Notes under the pieces: model-generated
What the model was told of the DNA's origin: nothing
Seen by the model: only the letters and a program-made list of their open reading frames with translations
The model's database searches: none
Program-made: the position numbers and the translations under genes
Assembly (NCBI RefSeq): GCF_001648155.1
Contig: NZ_CP015199.1
Coordinates: forward strand, 558,001 to 622,000
From: Chryseobacterium glaciei
GTDB lineage: Bacteria; Bacteroidota; Bacteroidia; Flavobacteriales; Weeksellaceae
Direction: 5' to 3'
DNA length: 64,000 bases
Part shown: positions 54,184 to 64,000 of the stretch, in pieces
How positions within the stretch are numbered: position 1 is the stretch's first letter
How the letters are laid out: every line of letters starts with the position of its first letter

Positions 54184-54516
54184 TTATTTCTTTGTCAAAG
54201 CTTCACCTTCAAAAGAAATCCCCTCCCAACCGAATTCGATGAAATTTCTGATGTTTTGATGATCTGTTCCTTCAGGATTTTTCAAGACATCTTCTCTGTA
54301 AAATTCTCCGAAAAGGTTTAAAACTTCTTCTTTTGATAAATTATTCAATTTTGCAAAACTGAAAACCTTGCAAGAACCATTATTCTGATCTGCTTCATTT
54401 ACGGTATTTCCGTTGGTGAATTTTGTTGGCGTGAAATCGTAGTTTTTATCAATATATGAGATTACCTCTTTAAATTGAATCGTTTTAGGAGAAGTCTTTA
54501 ATTGTTCTAATAACAT
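54184..54516 (-). CDS. HopJ-family protein
   Basis: A 110-residue protein that matches the HopJ family: FKEVISYIDKNYDFTPTKFTNG, NNGSCKVFSFAKLNNLSKEEVLNLFGEFYREDVL, NIRNFIEFGWEGISFEG. The name comes from a Pseudomonas type III effector, but the family is common as a plain cytoplasmic protein in bacteria without that system, as expected here. Function unknown. It is divergent from rtcB. Confidence 0.88.
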   Translation of the reverse strand: MLLEQLKTSPKTIQFKEVISYIDKNYDFTPTKFTNGNTVNEADQNNGSCKVFSFAKLNNLSKEEVLNLFGEFYREDVLKNPEGTDHQNIRNFIEFGWEGISFEGEALTKK

Positions 54517-54523
54517 TTTTTAA

Positions 54524-55993
<1,470 letters not shown>

Positions 55994-55996
55994 TTG

Positions 55997-56163
55997 TTGG
56001 TCAATCGCAAAGGCGCAAAGATTTTAGTGACTATACTTTTTAAGGCGCGAGGATTTTATCTTCGATAAAATTTCATACTGCATATTTTGCTGAAAATATT
56101 TGATTTTCTTGTGCCTTAAAAGCATAATTAATTTCAAATCTTTGCGCCTTTGCGATTGACCAA
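55997..56163. repeat. MITE-like palindromic element, copy 2
   Basis: A 167-bp element with 28-bp perfect terminal inverted repeats (55997-56024 and 56136-56163; core TCGCAAAGGCGCAAAGATTT). Inner arms TTAAGGCGC/GTGCCTTAA and a central ATTTTATC/GATAAAAT hairpin match copy 1 at 54021. It starts 3 bp after the rtcB stop codon. No transposase. Confidence 0.88.
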
Positions 56164-56241
56164 AAAATAATAAAACTAATAACCAAACCTTGCAGGTGTA
56201 AAAGCTTGCAGGGTTATGAAAACTTTTTAATAATAAAGGTA

Positions 56242-56353
56242 GGAGTAGTAGCTCAGATGGTTAGAGCAACAGATTACTTTTCGCTTTTGGCAAATAAAAG
56301 TTCCTGTAAAACTTCAAAGTTGTGGGTCGCAGGTTCGAGTCCTGCCTACTCCT
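56242..56353 (+). ncRNA. tRNA-like RNA with a helix in place of the anticodon loop
   Basis: Acceptor stem GGAGTAG/CTACTCC (56242-56248, 56346-56352), D arm GCTC/GAGC, and T arm GCAGG-TTCGAGT-CCTGC are those of a normal tRNA. The anticodon arm is not: ACAG (56269-56272) is followed by ATT, then ACTTTT-C-GC, a TTTTG loop, GC-AAAT-AAAAGT and TC-CTGT. There is no 7-nt anticodon loop. An extra AACT-TCAA-AGTT hairpin precedes the T arm. ACAG can alternatively pair with TTGT at 56320-56323. The grafted helix recurs in permuted form downstream. Probably not a translation tRNA; more like a Y RNA or decoy. Confidence 0.8.
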
Positions 56354-56367
56354 CAAAATAAAATTAA

Positions 56368-56528
56368 GGCAAAGAAAGTTCCTATTTGATTTACACATTT
56401 ACTTTCCGCCATTTTACAAATTACTAGGCAAAGGGAGTTCCTATATTTGGATAATTACTCCCCGCTTTTTATAAAACTATAGGTAAAAGGAGTTCCTATA
56501 TACTTCATTAAAAGAACATACTCCTCAC
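56368..56528 (+). ncRNA. Array of three hairpins sharing the grafted helix motif
   Basis: Units start at 56368, 56427 and 56482. Each reads GG(C/T)AAA, a 6-nt arm ending AGT, then TCCTAT, a loop of about 13-20 nt, the matching arm ACT..., C and GC or AC. Arms are GAAAGT/ACTTTC, GGGAGT/ACTCCC and AGGAGT/ACTCCT, so pairing is kept while sequence changes; the outer pair GC/GC becomes GT/AC in unit 3. AAA and TCCTAT are constant. The array ends 22 nt before the 583-residue protein gene, so it may be its leader or separate RNAs. Confidence 0.75.
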
Positions 56529-56550
56529 TTATTTTTTTAAATTAAAAACA

Positions 56551-58302
56551 ATGAAAACATTAAAATTATTCAACGCTGTATTAGCCAAAAAATCTGATGA
56601 AAAGCCATTCATTTCAAATGAGGGTTTTATCATTGAATCTGATGCACTTTGGGCTAAAAAAGAAATTATTTCTTATTATTCAAAAGAAAAACTGAATGGA
56701 AATGATTTAAACAAAACCTTTCATAAATCTTGGCAGAAAATCAAAGAAAGTACTAGAATTGAATTGTTAATTGAGCAAATCAACCACTATATTTCAACGT
56801 ATGGAAGTAATTTTCAGAATGAAATTTATATTCCAAATGAAGTATTGAATGTTCCTGATTTGAAGTTAACTTTTAAAGTAATTAAAGCCTATTCACAAGA
56901 AGAAATGCAGAAAAAATGCCTTTCTCTTTTAAAATCAGGTATTGCTTTGAAAGAAGAAACGATTGATGATTTGCTTTATATTTTGCATACAGAATTGGAA
57001 TATGATTTCACAGGAAAAGAAAATATCCGAAACAAAGAAGCGATTATAAAAATTGCCGATCTATACGATATTTATCCTGAAAATCCGGTTGAGTTTTTCC
57101 GTTACGTGATCTATAAAACGACAAACACAACGCTTTTAATTAAAAACGATGATTTGATTGATTTAATTAAGCAAAGTCATTTTAATCCAACCTACTTATT
57201 TGAAAGTTTTGGATTGGAAAAACAGGCGGAGATCTTTAACAGATTTAAACCTTTATTTTTAGCTTATAAAAAGAGAGCTCCGAAAACAATCAATAAAATT
57301 TCGAAGCTGTCAAAAGTGTATCATCAACCATTAATTTCGAATCCATTAAATAATGCCACTAATATTTTGTTGGAAAACAGCGATTTACACTGGTTGGAAA
57401 ATGCAACGCCTTTTGCTTTGTTTAAAGCTTTATCGGCTTGTTACTCAAGAATGTATGGTCAGGATACTTTTGTCTATAAAATCAGAAACGGAAAATCATG
57501 GACGAAGAAAGGAACTCCTACTTCTGCGAATGAATTAAATTATGATTTTATCTTAAATTATTTAAAATCAAAATATAATCTTTCCGAAAAGAAGATGTAT
57601 TTCCCTAAAGATGTAGAATTTGGTTTACCAACTTCAGAGAAAATGTTTGTTGGAAATATTCCGACCGGAACGAGATTTTATGGAGAAAGACTAGCGATTG
57701 GAATTTATTGGGAAAATGCTTGGGGAGCGAATGATCTCGACCTTTCCGGATTGAATATCGCAGGAAAAATTGGATGGAATGCAGCTTATAATCAAGATAA
57801 CGGACAATTAATGTACTCCGGAGATGTGACCTCTGCTCCAAACGGTGCGGTAGAATATCTTTACTCCAACAAGTATTTAAATACTCCAACGCTTGTGATG
57901 AATAGTGTTTTCTCCGGAGATGCCAATTGTGGTTATAAAATCGTTATCGGAAAAGGAGATGATATTTCCTACGATTATATGATGAATCCTAATAACCTCT
58001 TTGCTGAAGCTAAGTGTAACTCGGTTCAGAAACAGACGATTTTGGGAATGCTATTACCGAAAGATGGAAAACAATGTTTCGTCTTATTGAATTTCGGAGC
58101 AGGAAATTCACATGTTTCGGGAACTTCTGAAGTTTCTACAATGGCGACAAATGCGCTGTATCAGCAATGGTATCAGCCAGTTTCTTTTAATCATTTGATG
58201 GAAGAACTGGGCGCAACGATTACTTCAGAAAAAGAAGAAGCGGACTTTGACTTCTCTTTGGAAACCTTGGAGAAAGATAGTTTTACCAAGATTTTTAAAT
58301 AA
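56551..58302 (+). CDS. 583-residue protein of the rtcB locus, family not recognised
   Basis: The N-terminal half (about 1-330) is largely helical with repeat-like segments and many Lys. The C-terminal half (about 345-560) is beta-rich: GIYWENAWGANDLDLSGLNI, GKIGWNAAYN, YSGDVTSAPNGAVEYL, FSGDANCGYKIVIGKG. The DLDLS...YSGD pattern is reminiscent of TerD-type beta sandwiches, but I am not sure of this. No TROVE or vWA motif was found. Its place after a tRNA-like RNA and hairpin array, next to rtcB, suggests an RNA-binding scaffold comparable to Ro protein. A terminator follows. Confidence 0.8.
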   Translation: MKTLKLFNAVLAKKSDEKPFISNEGFIIESDALWAKKEIISYYSKEKLNGNDLNKTFHKSWQKIKESTRIELLIEQINHYISTYGSNFQNEIYIPNEVLNVPDLKLTFKVIKAYSQEEMQKKCLSLLKSGIALKEETIDDLLYILHTELEYDFTGKENIRNKEAIIKIADLYDIYPENPVEFFRYVIYKTTNTTLLIKNDDLIDLIKQSHFNPTYLFESFGLEKQAEIFNRFKPLFLAYKKRAPKTINKISKLSKVYHQPLISNPLNNATNILLENSDLHWLENATPFALFKALSACYSRMYGQDTFVYKIRNGKSWTKKGTPTSANELNYDFILNYLKSKYNLSEKKMYFPKDVEFGLPTSEKMFVGNIPTGTRFYGERLAIGIYWENAWGANDLDLSGLNIAGKIGWNAAYNQDNGQLMYSGDVTSAPNGAVEYLYSNKYLNTPTLVMNSVFSGDANCGYKIVIGKGDDISYDYMMNPNNLFAEAKCNSVQKQTILGMLLPKDGKQCFVLLNFGAGNSHVSGTSEVSTMATNALYQQWYQPVSFNHLMEELGATITSEKEEADFDFSLETLEKDSFTKIFK

Positions 58303-58308
58303 TATTTT

Positions 58309-58356
58309 AAGCTGTCATTTTGAGTGAAAATCTTGAAATGGCGGCTTTTATTTTTA
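58309..58356 (+). terminator. Terminator after the 583-residue protein gene
   Basis: AAGCTGTCATTT pairs with AAATGGCGGCTT (two G-U pairs), followed by a T-rich tail. Confidence 0.65.
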
Positions 58357-58550
58357 ACGCAAAGATTTATTTTTCTTGATGAAAATTATTAAGGAATAAA
58401 ATATTTTTAAACCATTAAGAAGAGTTAAGTCATTAAGGAAAATTAAGAAAAAATCCATTGATTTTCTTAAGTGGATAAATTTAAAGCTAGGCTCAAACTT
58501 AATATTCTAAAAATCTTAAGAAGCCTTAATGGTGAAAATTTCACAATTTA
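58353..58550. repeat. Degenerate palindromic intergenic repeat
   Basis: Starts AACGCAAAGATT and contains CCATTAAG/CTTAATGG (58412-58419, 58525-58532) and several TTAAG/CTTAA arms. It resembles, in a decayed form, the element types at 33811 and 55997. No coding frame in this stretch. Confidence 0.45.
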
Positions 58551-58564
58551 AGCAAGCTCTTAAA

Positions 58565-59119
58565 CTAAATATTCATTTTTTTAATTGAAATCAAACCATT
58601 TTTAATATCAATAATCGTTTTCATTCCGTAATTGATTTGAATAGTAAACATATTTTCCAAAGGAAACTGTAAAATAGATTGCAAGATTAAACGGATTACT
58701 CCGGCATGGGAAACAATCAAAACTTTGTTGATATTTTCTTTAGAAATTAATTCATTCCAAAATTCGGAAACTCGGGTTTGCATTTCTAACAAATTTTCGC
58801 CGTTTTTTGCTTTTACATTAATAAAATCCTCATACCATGGATTGATTTCATCTTCTGGAATGTCACTCCATTTTTGGAGTTCCCAATCTCCGAAATTCAT
58901 CTCTTTAATTCTTTCATCAGTTTGATAATTTAGCTGAAAATGTTTCGCTAATAACTGACACCGCTGAGACGGGCTTGAAATAATAAGATCAAAATCTTGA
59001 TCGATTGAGATCAATTTAAAATCTTCAACATAATTTTTACGCAAAGACATTTCTGCAAACCCATAACACAGATTGTCTGGATTTTCTACCGCAGTATGAC
59101 GAATCAGATGAATTTCCAT
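58565..59119 (-). CDS. cobC: Histidine phosphatase, probable alpha-ribazole phosphatase
   Basis: A 184-residue phosphatase of the phosphoglycerate-mutase superfamily. The active-site motif is LIRHTAVENP (RHT as in CobC, rather than RHG), with SSPSQRCQLLA, EMNFGDWE and the second histidine in VSHAGVIR. It overlaps cobS by 16 nt, which supports the step that removes the phosphate from alpha-ribazole phosphate or cobalamin phosphate in the late B12 pathway. Confidence 0.88.
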   Translation of the reverse strand: MEIHLIRHTAVENPDNLCYGFAEMSLRKNYVEDFKLISIDQDFDLIISSPSQRCQLLAKHFQLNYQTDERIKEMNFGDWELQKWSDIPEDEINPWYEDFINVKAKNGENLLEMQTRVSEFWNELISKENINKVLIVSHAGVIRLILQSILQFPLENMFTIQINYGMKTIIDIKNGLISIKKMNI

Positions 59120-59886
59120 ACGATGATTGCGCCTAAATAAAATAACACTTCACAAACCTGCTGAACCGTTCCTAAACAATCGCCCGTATATCCTCCGATA
59201 TGTTTTTTGAAATACCAGCCCAAGTATATTTTCCCTGCATAAGCTAAAACAAAAGCCAGAATCAGTCGCCAATCCGGAATCAAAGAAAAAGCTAATAAAA
59301 CGGCTATAAAACTTATCAATAATGACTTGCCATCCAACGCTTTATTCGCCAGCGGTTTTGATTTACTTGAGTCAATATCAGTGACATATTTATGCGTATA
59401 AATCATTGTTCCTGCGATAAACCGACTTGAAGCATGTGCTAAAATAATGACCGTTAATGTTTTTATTAAATCTAAATTTCCTAATTCTTTAATGCTGAAA
59501 AATTTTAACGCAAATAAAAGAACAATCCCAATCGCTCCGTAAGCTCCTACTCGACTATCTTTCATGATGGTCATAATTCTCTCTTTTCCATAACCACCAC
59601 CGAAACTGTCACACACGTCTGTAAATCCGTCTTCATGAAATGCTCCCGTCAATAAAACGTTGGAAATCATCATTAAAACAATAGCAATCTCCAAATTAAA
59701 AAGCTGAAAAGAAACATATAAAATAACAGCATTCATCAATCCTACCAAAAATCCTACCCAAGAAAAATATTTTTGAGATTGGTTCATGATTTCATTGGAA
59801 TACGGAATTTTAAACGGAACCGGAATTCTTGTGAAAAACATCAAAGCCGTCGCAAAATAGATCAATTCGTTTTTTATAATTTTCAT
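59104..59886 (-). CDS. cobS: Adenosylcobinamide-GDP ribazoletransferase
   Basis: A 260-residue inner-membrane enzyme that joins adenosylcobinamide-GDP and alpha-ribazole (phosphate). The conserved cytoplasmic loop is GAFHEDGFTDVCDSFGGG (about 80-97), with RFIAGTMIY and the end GYTGDCLGTVQQVCEVLFYLGAI. Six or seven membrane helices. Its start codon directly abuts the cobT stop. Confidence 0.95.
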   Translation of the reverse strand: MKIIKNELIYFATALMFFTRIPVPFKIPYSNEIMNQSQKYFSWVGFLVGLMNAVILYVSFQLFNLEIAIVLMMISNVLLTGAFHEDGFTDVCDSFGGGYGKERIMTIMKDSRVGAYGAIGIVLLFALKFFSIKELGNLDLIKTLTVIILAHASSRFIAGTMIYTHKYVTDIDSSKSKPLANKALDGKSLLISFIAVLLAFSLIPDWRLILAFVLAYAGKIYLGWYFKKHIGGYTGDCLGTVQQVCEVLFYLGAIIVWKFI

Positions 59887-60924
<1,038 letters not shown>

Positions 60925-60974
60925 TCATTATTATGTTAAATAAGAGTCGTACAATATTAGTGATTTTAAAATTA

Positions 60975-61178
60975 TTTTCTTTTGCCTTGATGCAAAAGAA
61001 AGAAAAAATCAAGACTTGGAAACTTCCGCTAAAAATAATCTATGCTCTCTAAAAATTCTAAAACTTGCGCGATTTCAATATTGGTTCTTCGATTCGAAAT
61101 TGGTCTCGCGCTTCAAACAGTAGAATTTTCTTAACGTTCGCGTAGACTATTTTTTAACGCTCCATTTTCCTATGTCGG
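60975..61178. repeat. Dispersed repeat, copy 2 (first tandem unit)
   Basis: Begins with TTTTGCCTTGATGCAAAA, a perfect hairpin (TTTTGC/GCAAAA), continues GTCAAGACTTGGAAACTTCCG-like sequence and CTCGCGCTTCAAACAGTAGA, and ends TCCATTTTCCTATGTCGG. It is repeated almost exactly 271 bp later; the copy at 40541 is more diverged. Confidence 0.85.
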
Positions 61179-61245
61179 AATATAATTCCTTTTAATCAAA
61201 CAAACTCTACAACATTCAAATCCTAAACATTTGATATTTTAAATA

Positions 61246-61450
61246 TTTCCTTTTGCCTTGATGCAAAAGAAAGAAAAAATCAAGACTTGGAAACTTCCGC
61301 TAAAAATAATCTATACTCTCTAAAAATTCTAAAACTTGCGCGATTTCAATATTGGTTCTTCGATTCGAAATTGGTCTCGCGCTTCAAACAGTAGAATTTT
61401 CTTAACGTTCGCATAGACTATTTTCTTAACGCTTCATTTTCTTATGTCGA
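61246..61450. repeat. Dispersed repeat, copy 3 (second tandem unit)
   Basis: Nearly identical to the unit at 60975 over about 200 bp (a few substitutions near the right end), so the duplication is recent. Low-complexity CTCAAAC-type sequence fills 61490-61545. No gene is seen between cobT and rlaP. Confidence 0.85.
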
Positions 61451-61475
61451 AGTTCAATCCCTTTTAAGCAAGTAA

Positions 61476-62348
<873 letters not shown>

Positions 62349-62372
62349 TAATTTAGAAGTATTTTTTTAAAT

Positions 62373-63020
62373 ATGATAAAACAACTATCTGAAAGAGCCT
62401 TAAATTTTCTAGAGAAGCAAGGAAAAAATAAGGAGTATGAAATAGATTTAAAAATCTTAGAAAAGCATTTAAATTTCTATAATCTTCAGACTCCTTTTGA
62501 AATTTTAAGATTTCAGAAGAATTTTTCTGGCCTTTATATTCAAGATACAATTATTCATATTTTTACTCCAAAACAAGTAAAAGAACATAAAGGAATCAAT
62601 ACCTATCATTGGAAGGTACAAACTTTATTTTCTATAAATGACAGTTTTTATATTGCTGAAAATGGAAAAGTTGCATTGAGAGATTGCGGTTGCGATTCTT
62701 ATGACTTCTATTTCTATTTTGAAAGTTTTGAAACTTTCATAGAACAGCAGGCTTTTTTTGAAGAATATCGACATTACACTCATCTTCCGGGACTTGGAAA
62801 TGATTTATTTTGTAATATTAATATACTGTCGGAGTATTTTTCGGATTATGATTTTATTGATGAATGTTCCGATAAGTATCATCGTATGTGGAAAAATAAT
62901 TTAAATCTCATTCACGCCAGACAATATCCTGAAGGATGGATCATCTTTTTCGATAGTCTATCTGAAAACGAACGTCATAACTTAATAGGAAAATTAAAAA
63001 AAGAAAATATAATTGCATGA
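62373..63020 (+). CDS. Protein of unknown function in the rlaP cluster
   Basis: A 215-residue cytoplasmic protein, rich in Tyr and Phe. The segment PFEILRFQKNFSGLYIQDT followed by FETFIEQQAFFEEYRHY faintly recalls SMI1/KNR4 (SUKH) proteins, but I cannot support that call. It starts 24 nt after rlaP and overlaps the ATP-grasp gene by 4 nt (ATGA). Confidence 0.7.
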   Translation: MIKQLSERALNFLEKQGKNKEYEIDLKILEKHLNFYNLQTPFEILRFQKNFSGLYIQDTIIHIFTPKQVKEHKGINTYHWKVQTLFSINDSFYIAENGKVALRDCGCDSYDFYFYFESFETFIEQQAFFEEYRHYTHLPGLGNDLFCNINILSEYFSDYDFIDECSDKYHRMWKNNLNLIHARQYPEGWIIFFDSLSENERHNLIGKLKKENIIA

Positions 63021-63748
63021 AAAATATAATCGCTCTATCTCCCATGTATACGGAAGATAGTAATAACCTCAAAAAAGCATCGATTAATTCGCTTTACGAA
63101 CTGAACCGTTTTAATGCAAAATGGAACGTTCCCGAAGAGTTTCGTTCAGATGTGATTGCAGTATATGGAGAAGATATTTATGCAGAAATTGTTGCTGAAC
63201 AATGTAATTTGACCTTGACAAAACCAGAAGACGATTGGCTTTCAAAAATTTCAGAAGAATTCACGAAACGCAAAATTTCTTATGGACAATTAAAAGAATT
63301 CGTTGATGAAGAAAATATATTTATTAAATGTTCTGATTTTAAAAGTTTTAAAGCCGGAGTTTTCGACAAAGTGACCAATATCAAAGGTTTTGATACATTG
63401 GATTTGGAAAGTACCGTTTTCACCTCAGAAGTTGTGGAATGGGAGCTCGAAGTAAGATGTTTTGTTTTAAATAATGAAATAAAAACTTATTCTTCTTATT
63501 GGCGAAACGATACTTTCGACACTGATCCACTTTCTGAAACAGAGGAAAAAGATATGCTTGAGTTTTTCAATAATTTCATTCAAAAATATTCATCAACACT
63601 CCCCAATGCTATCGTTATTGACTTTGGAATTATCAAAGAAAAAGGCTGGGCCTTGATTGAGGCAAATCCGGCTTGGTGTTCAGGGTTGTATAATTGTAAT
63701 GCGGAGACAGCTTTGGAGGTGATTGTGGATAGTTGTATTAAAAATTAG
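63017..63748 (+). CDS. ATP-grasp protein (DUF4343/R2K-like)
   Basis: A 243-residue protein that looks like an R2K-clade ATP-grasp enzyme: FIKCSDFKSFKAGVF in the ATP-binding region, EVRCFVLNNEIKTYSSYWRN, and the metal-binding end NAIVIDFGIIKEKGWALIEANPAWCSGLYN. The final DFG and EANP supply the acidic and Asn ligands of the fold. The substrate is unknown. It is coupled to the previous gene and followed by a terminator. Confidence 0.78.
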   Translation: MKNIIALSPMYTEDSNNLKKASINSLYELNRFNAKWNVPEEFRSDVIAVYGEDIYAEIVAEQCNLTLTKPEDDWLSKISEEFTKRKISYGQLKEFVDEENIFIKCSDFKSFKAGVFDKVTNIKGFDTLDLESTVFTSEVVEWELEVRCFVLNNEIKTYSSYWRNDTFDTDPLSETEEKDMLEFFNNFIQKYSSTLPNAIVIDFGIIKEKGWALIEANPAWCSGLYNCNAETALEVIVDSCIKN

Positions 63749-63769
63749 AATTAATTTAATTATAATTGT

Positions 63770-63800
63770 AAAAGTTCCTTTTCAGTAAGGGACTTTTTTT
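63770..63800 (+). terminator. Terminator after the ATP-grasp gene
   Basis: AAAAGTTCC/GGGACTTTT (one G-U pair) and a T-run. Confidence 0.8.
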
Positions 63801-63828
63801 ACTATTCTTAACCACAAAAACATTAGTC

Positions 63829-64000
63829 ATGGAAAAAGAAAATATTATCACCATCAACCAAACCCATCAGGAAGCTGAATTTAATTGGGCAATAAAACGT
63901 TATCTGCCAAATTTCAAAGATGGTAAACCAACGATTATTGGGATGCAATTTCCTTGGAAAAGAATTTTTGACGATGAGAAAAGTTTAGAAGAAACATTAC
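63829..64000 (+). CDS. Protein of unknown function, partial
   Basis: The first 57 residues of a gene cut by the window end (EKENIITINQTHQEAEFNWA, then KRYLPNFKDGKPTIIGMQFP). No signal peptide. Not recognised from this fragment. It lies after a terminator, so it is probably a separate unit. Confidence 0.65.
   Translation, partial: MEKENIITINQTHQEAEFNWAIKRYLPNFKDGKPTIIGMQFPWKRIFDDEKSLEETL

Noticed and set aside
54184..54516. HopJ as a secreted virulence effector
   Set aside because: No type III secretion genes are present and the family is common in free-living bacteria.
56242..56353. Ordinary tRNA gene
   Set aside because: No 7-nt anticodon loop can be formed; removing an intron by eye gave no convincing anticodon arm either.
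56289..56528. CRISPR-like array from the recurring GGCAAA...AGTTCCTAT
   Set aside because: The shared part is only about 18 nt, spacing is irregular, and each unit has its own matching arm. Compensatory hairpins explain it better, and no cas gene is present.

Overview
The window looks like chromosome of a flavobacterium, most likely Chryseobacterium or a close Weeksellaceae relative. The signs are low G+C, Bacteroidetes-type promoters (TAnnTTTG at about -7), lipoprotein and surface proteins with QVGINTT starts, a type IX secretion (T9SS) sorting domain, and protein families typical of the group (DUF5686, BT_3928 family, DUF1599, DUF1800/DUF1501 pair, HopJ). These family names are from memory of the sequences; nothing was searched.

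Layout. 1-9 kb: partial TRIC channel, FAD oxidoreductase, AAA ATPase with an altered Walker A, ABC exporter pair, L,D-transpeptidase-like lipoprotein, a frameshifted membrane gene, and a sigma factor/anti-sigma/DUF417/MsrAB cluster. 9-25 kb: a Flavo-1-like RNA, alaS, two unknown exported proteins, a DUF5686 outer-membrane protein, an M28 peptidase, folP, then DUF1599, BT_3928, TerB and tpiA. A two-gene ATPase plus TOPRIM-like cassette, probably anti-phage defence, sits between TerB and tpiA. 25-40 kb: esterase-like lipoprotein, clpP, dnaG without zinc ligands, a T9SS metalloprotease, tsaE, alanine dehydrogenase, a LytS/LytTR two-component pair, a cation/proton antiporter, an M43 protease and tyrA with a probable tyrosine attenuator. 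40-52 kb: sdaA, amt, hydrolase, two surface proteins sharing a leader hairpin, two YceI proteins, glucokinase, an outer-membrane barrel and the DUF1800/DUF1501 pair.

53-64 kb is the most interesting part. A WYL regulator, HopJ, an RtcB RNA ligase, a tRNA-like RNA whose anticodon arm is replaced by a long helix, three tandem hairpins built from the same helix in permuted form, and an unrecognised 583-aa protein lie together. After a cobCST cluster come an RlaP-type nucleotidyltransferase, an unknown protein and an ATP-grasp protein. rtcB and rlaP share a 40-bp promoter/operator with the same internal spacing. I read this as an RNA-repair island with its own structured RNAs, comparable in logic to Ro/Y-RNA/RtcB systems but without a TROVE protein that I can recognise.

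Intergenic DNA is rich in dispersed palindromic repeats, including a 167-bp element with 28-bp perfect terminal inverted repeats next to rtcB and a 271-bp tandem duplication upstream of rlaP. No CRISPR array, rRNA, normal tRNA or insertion sequence was seen.
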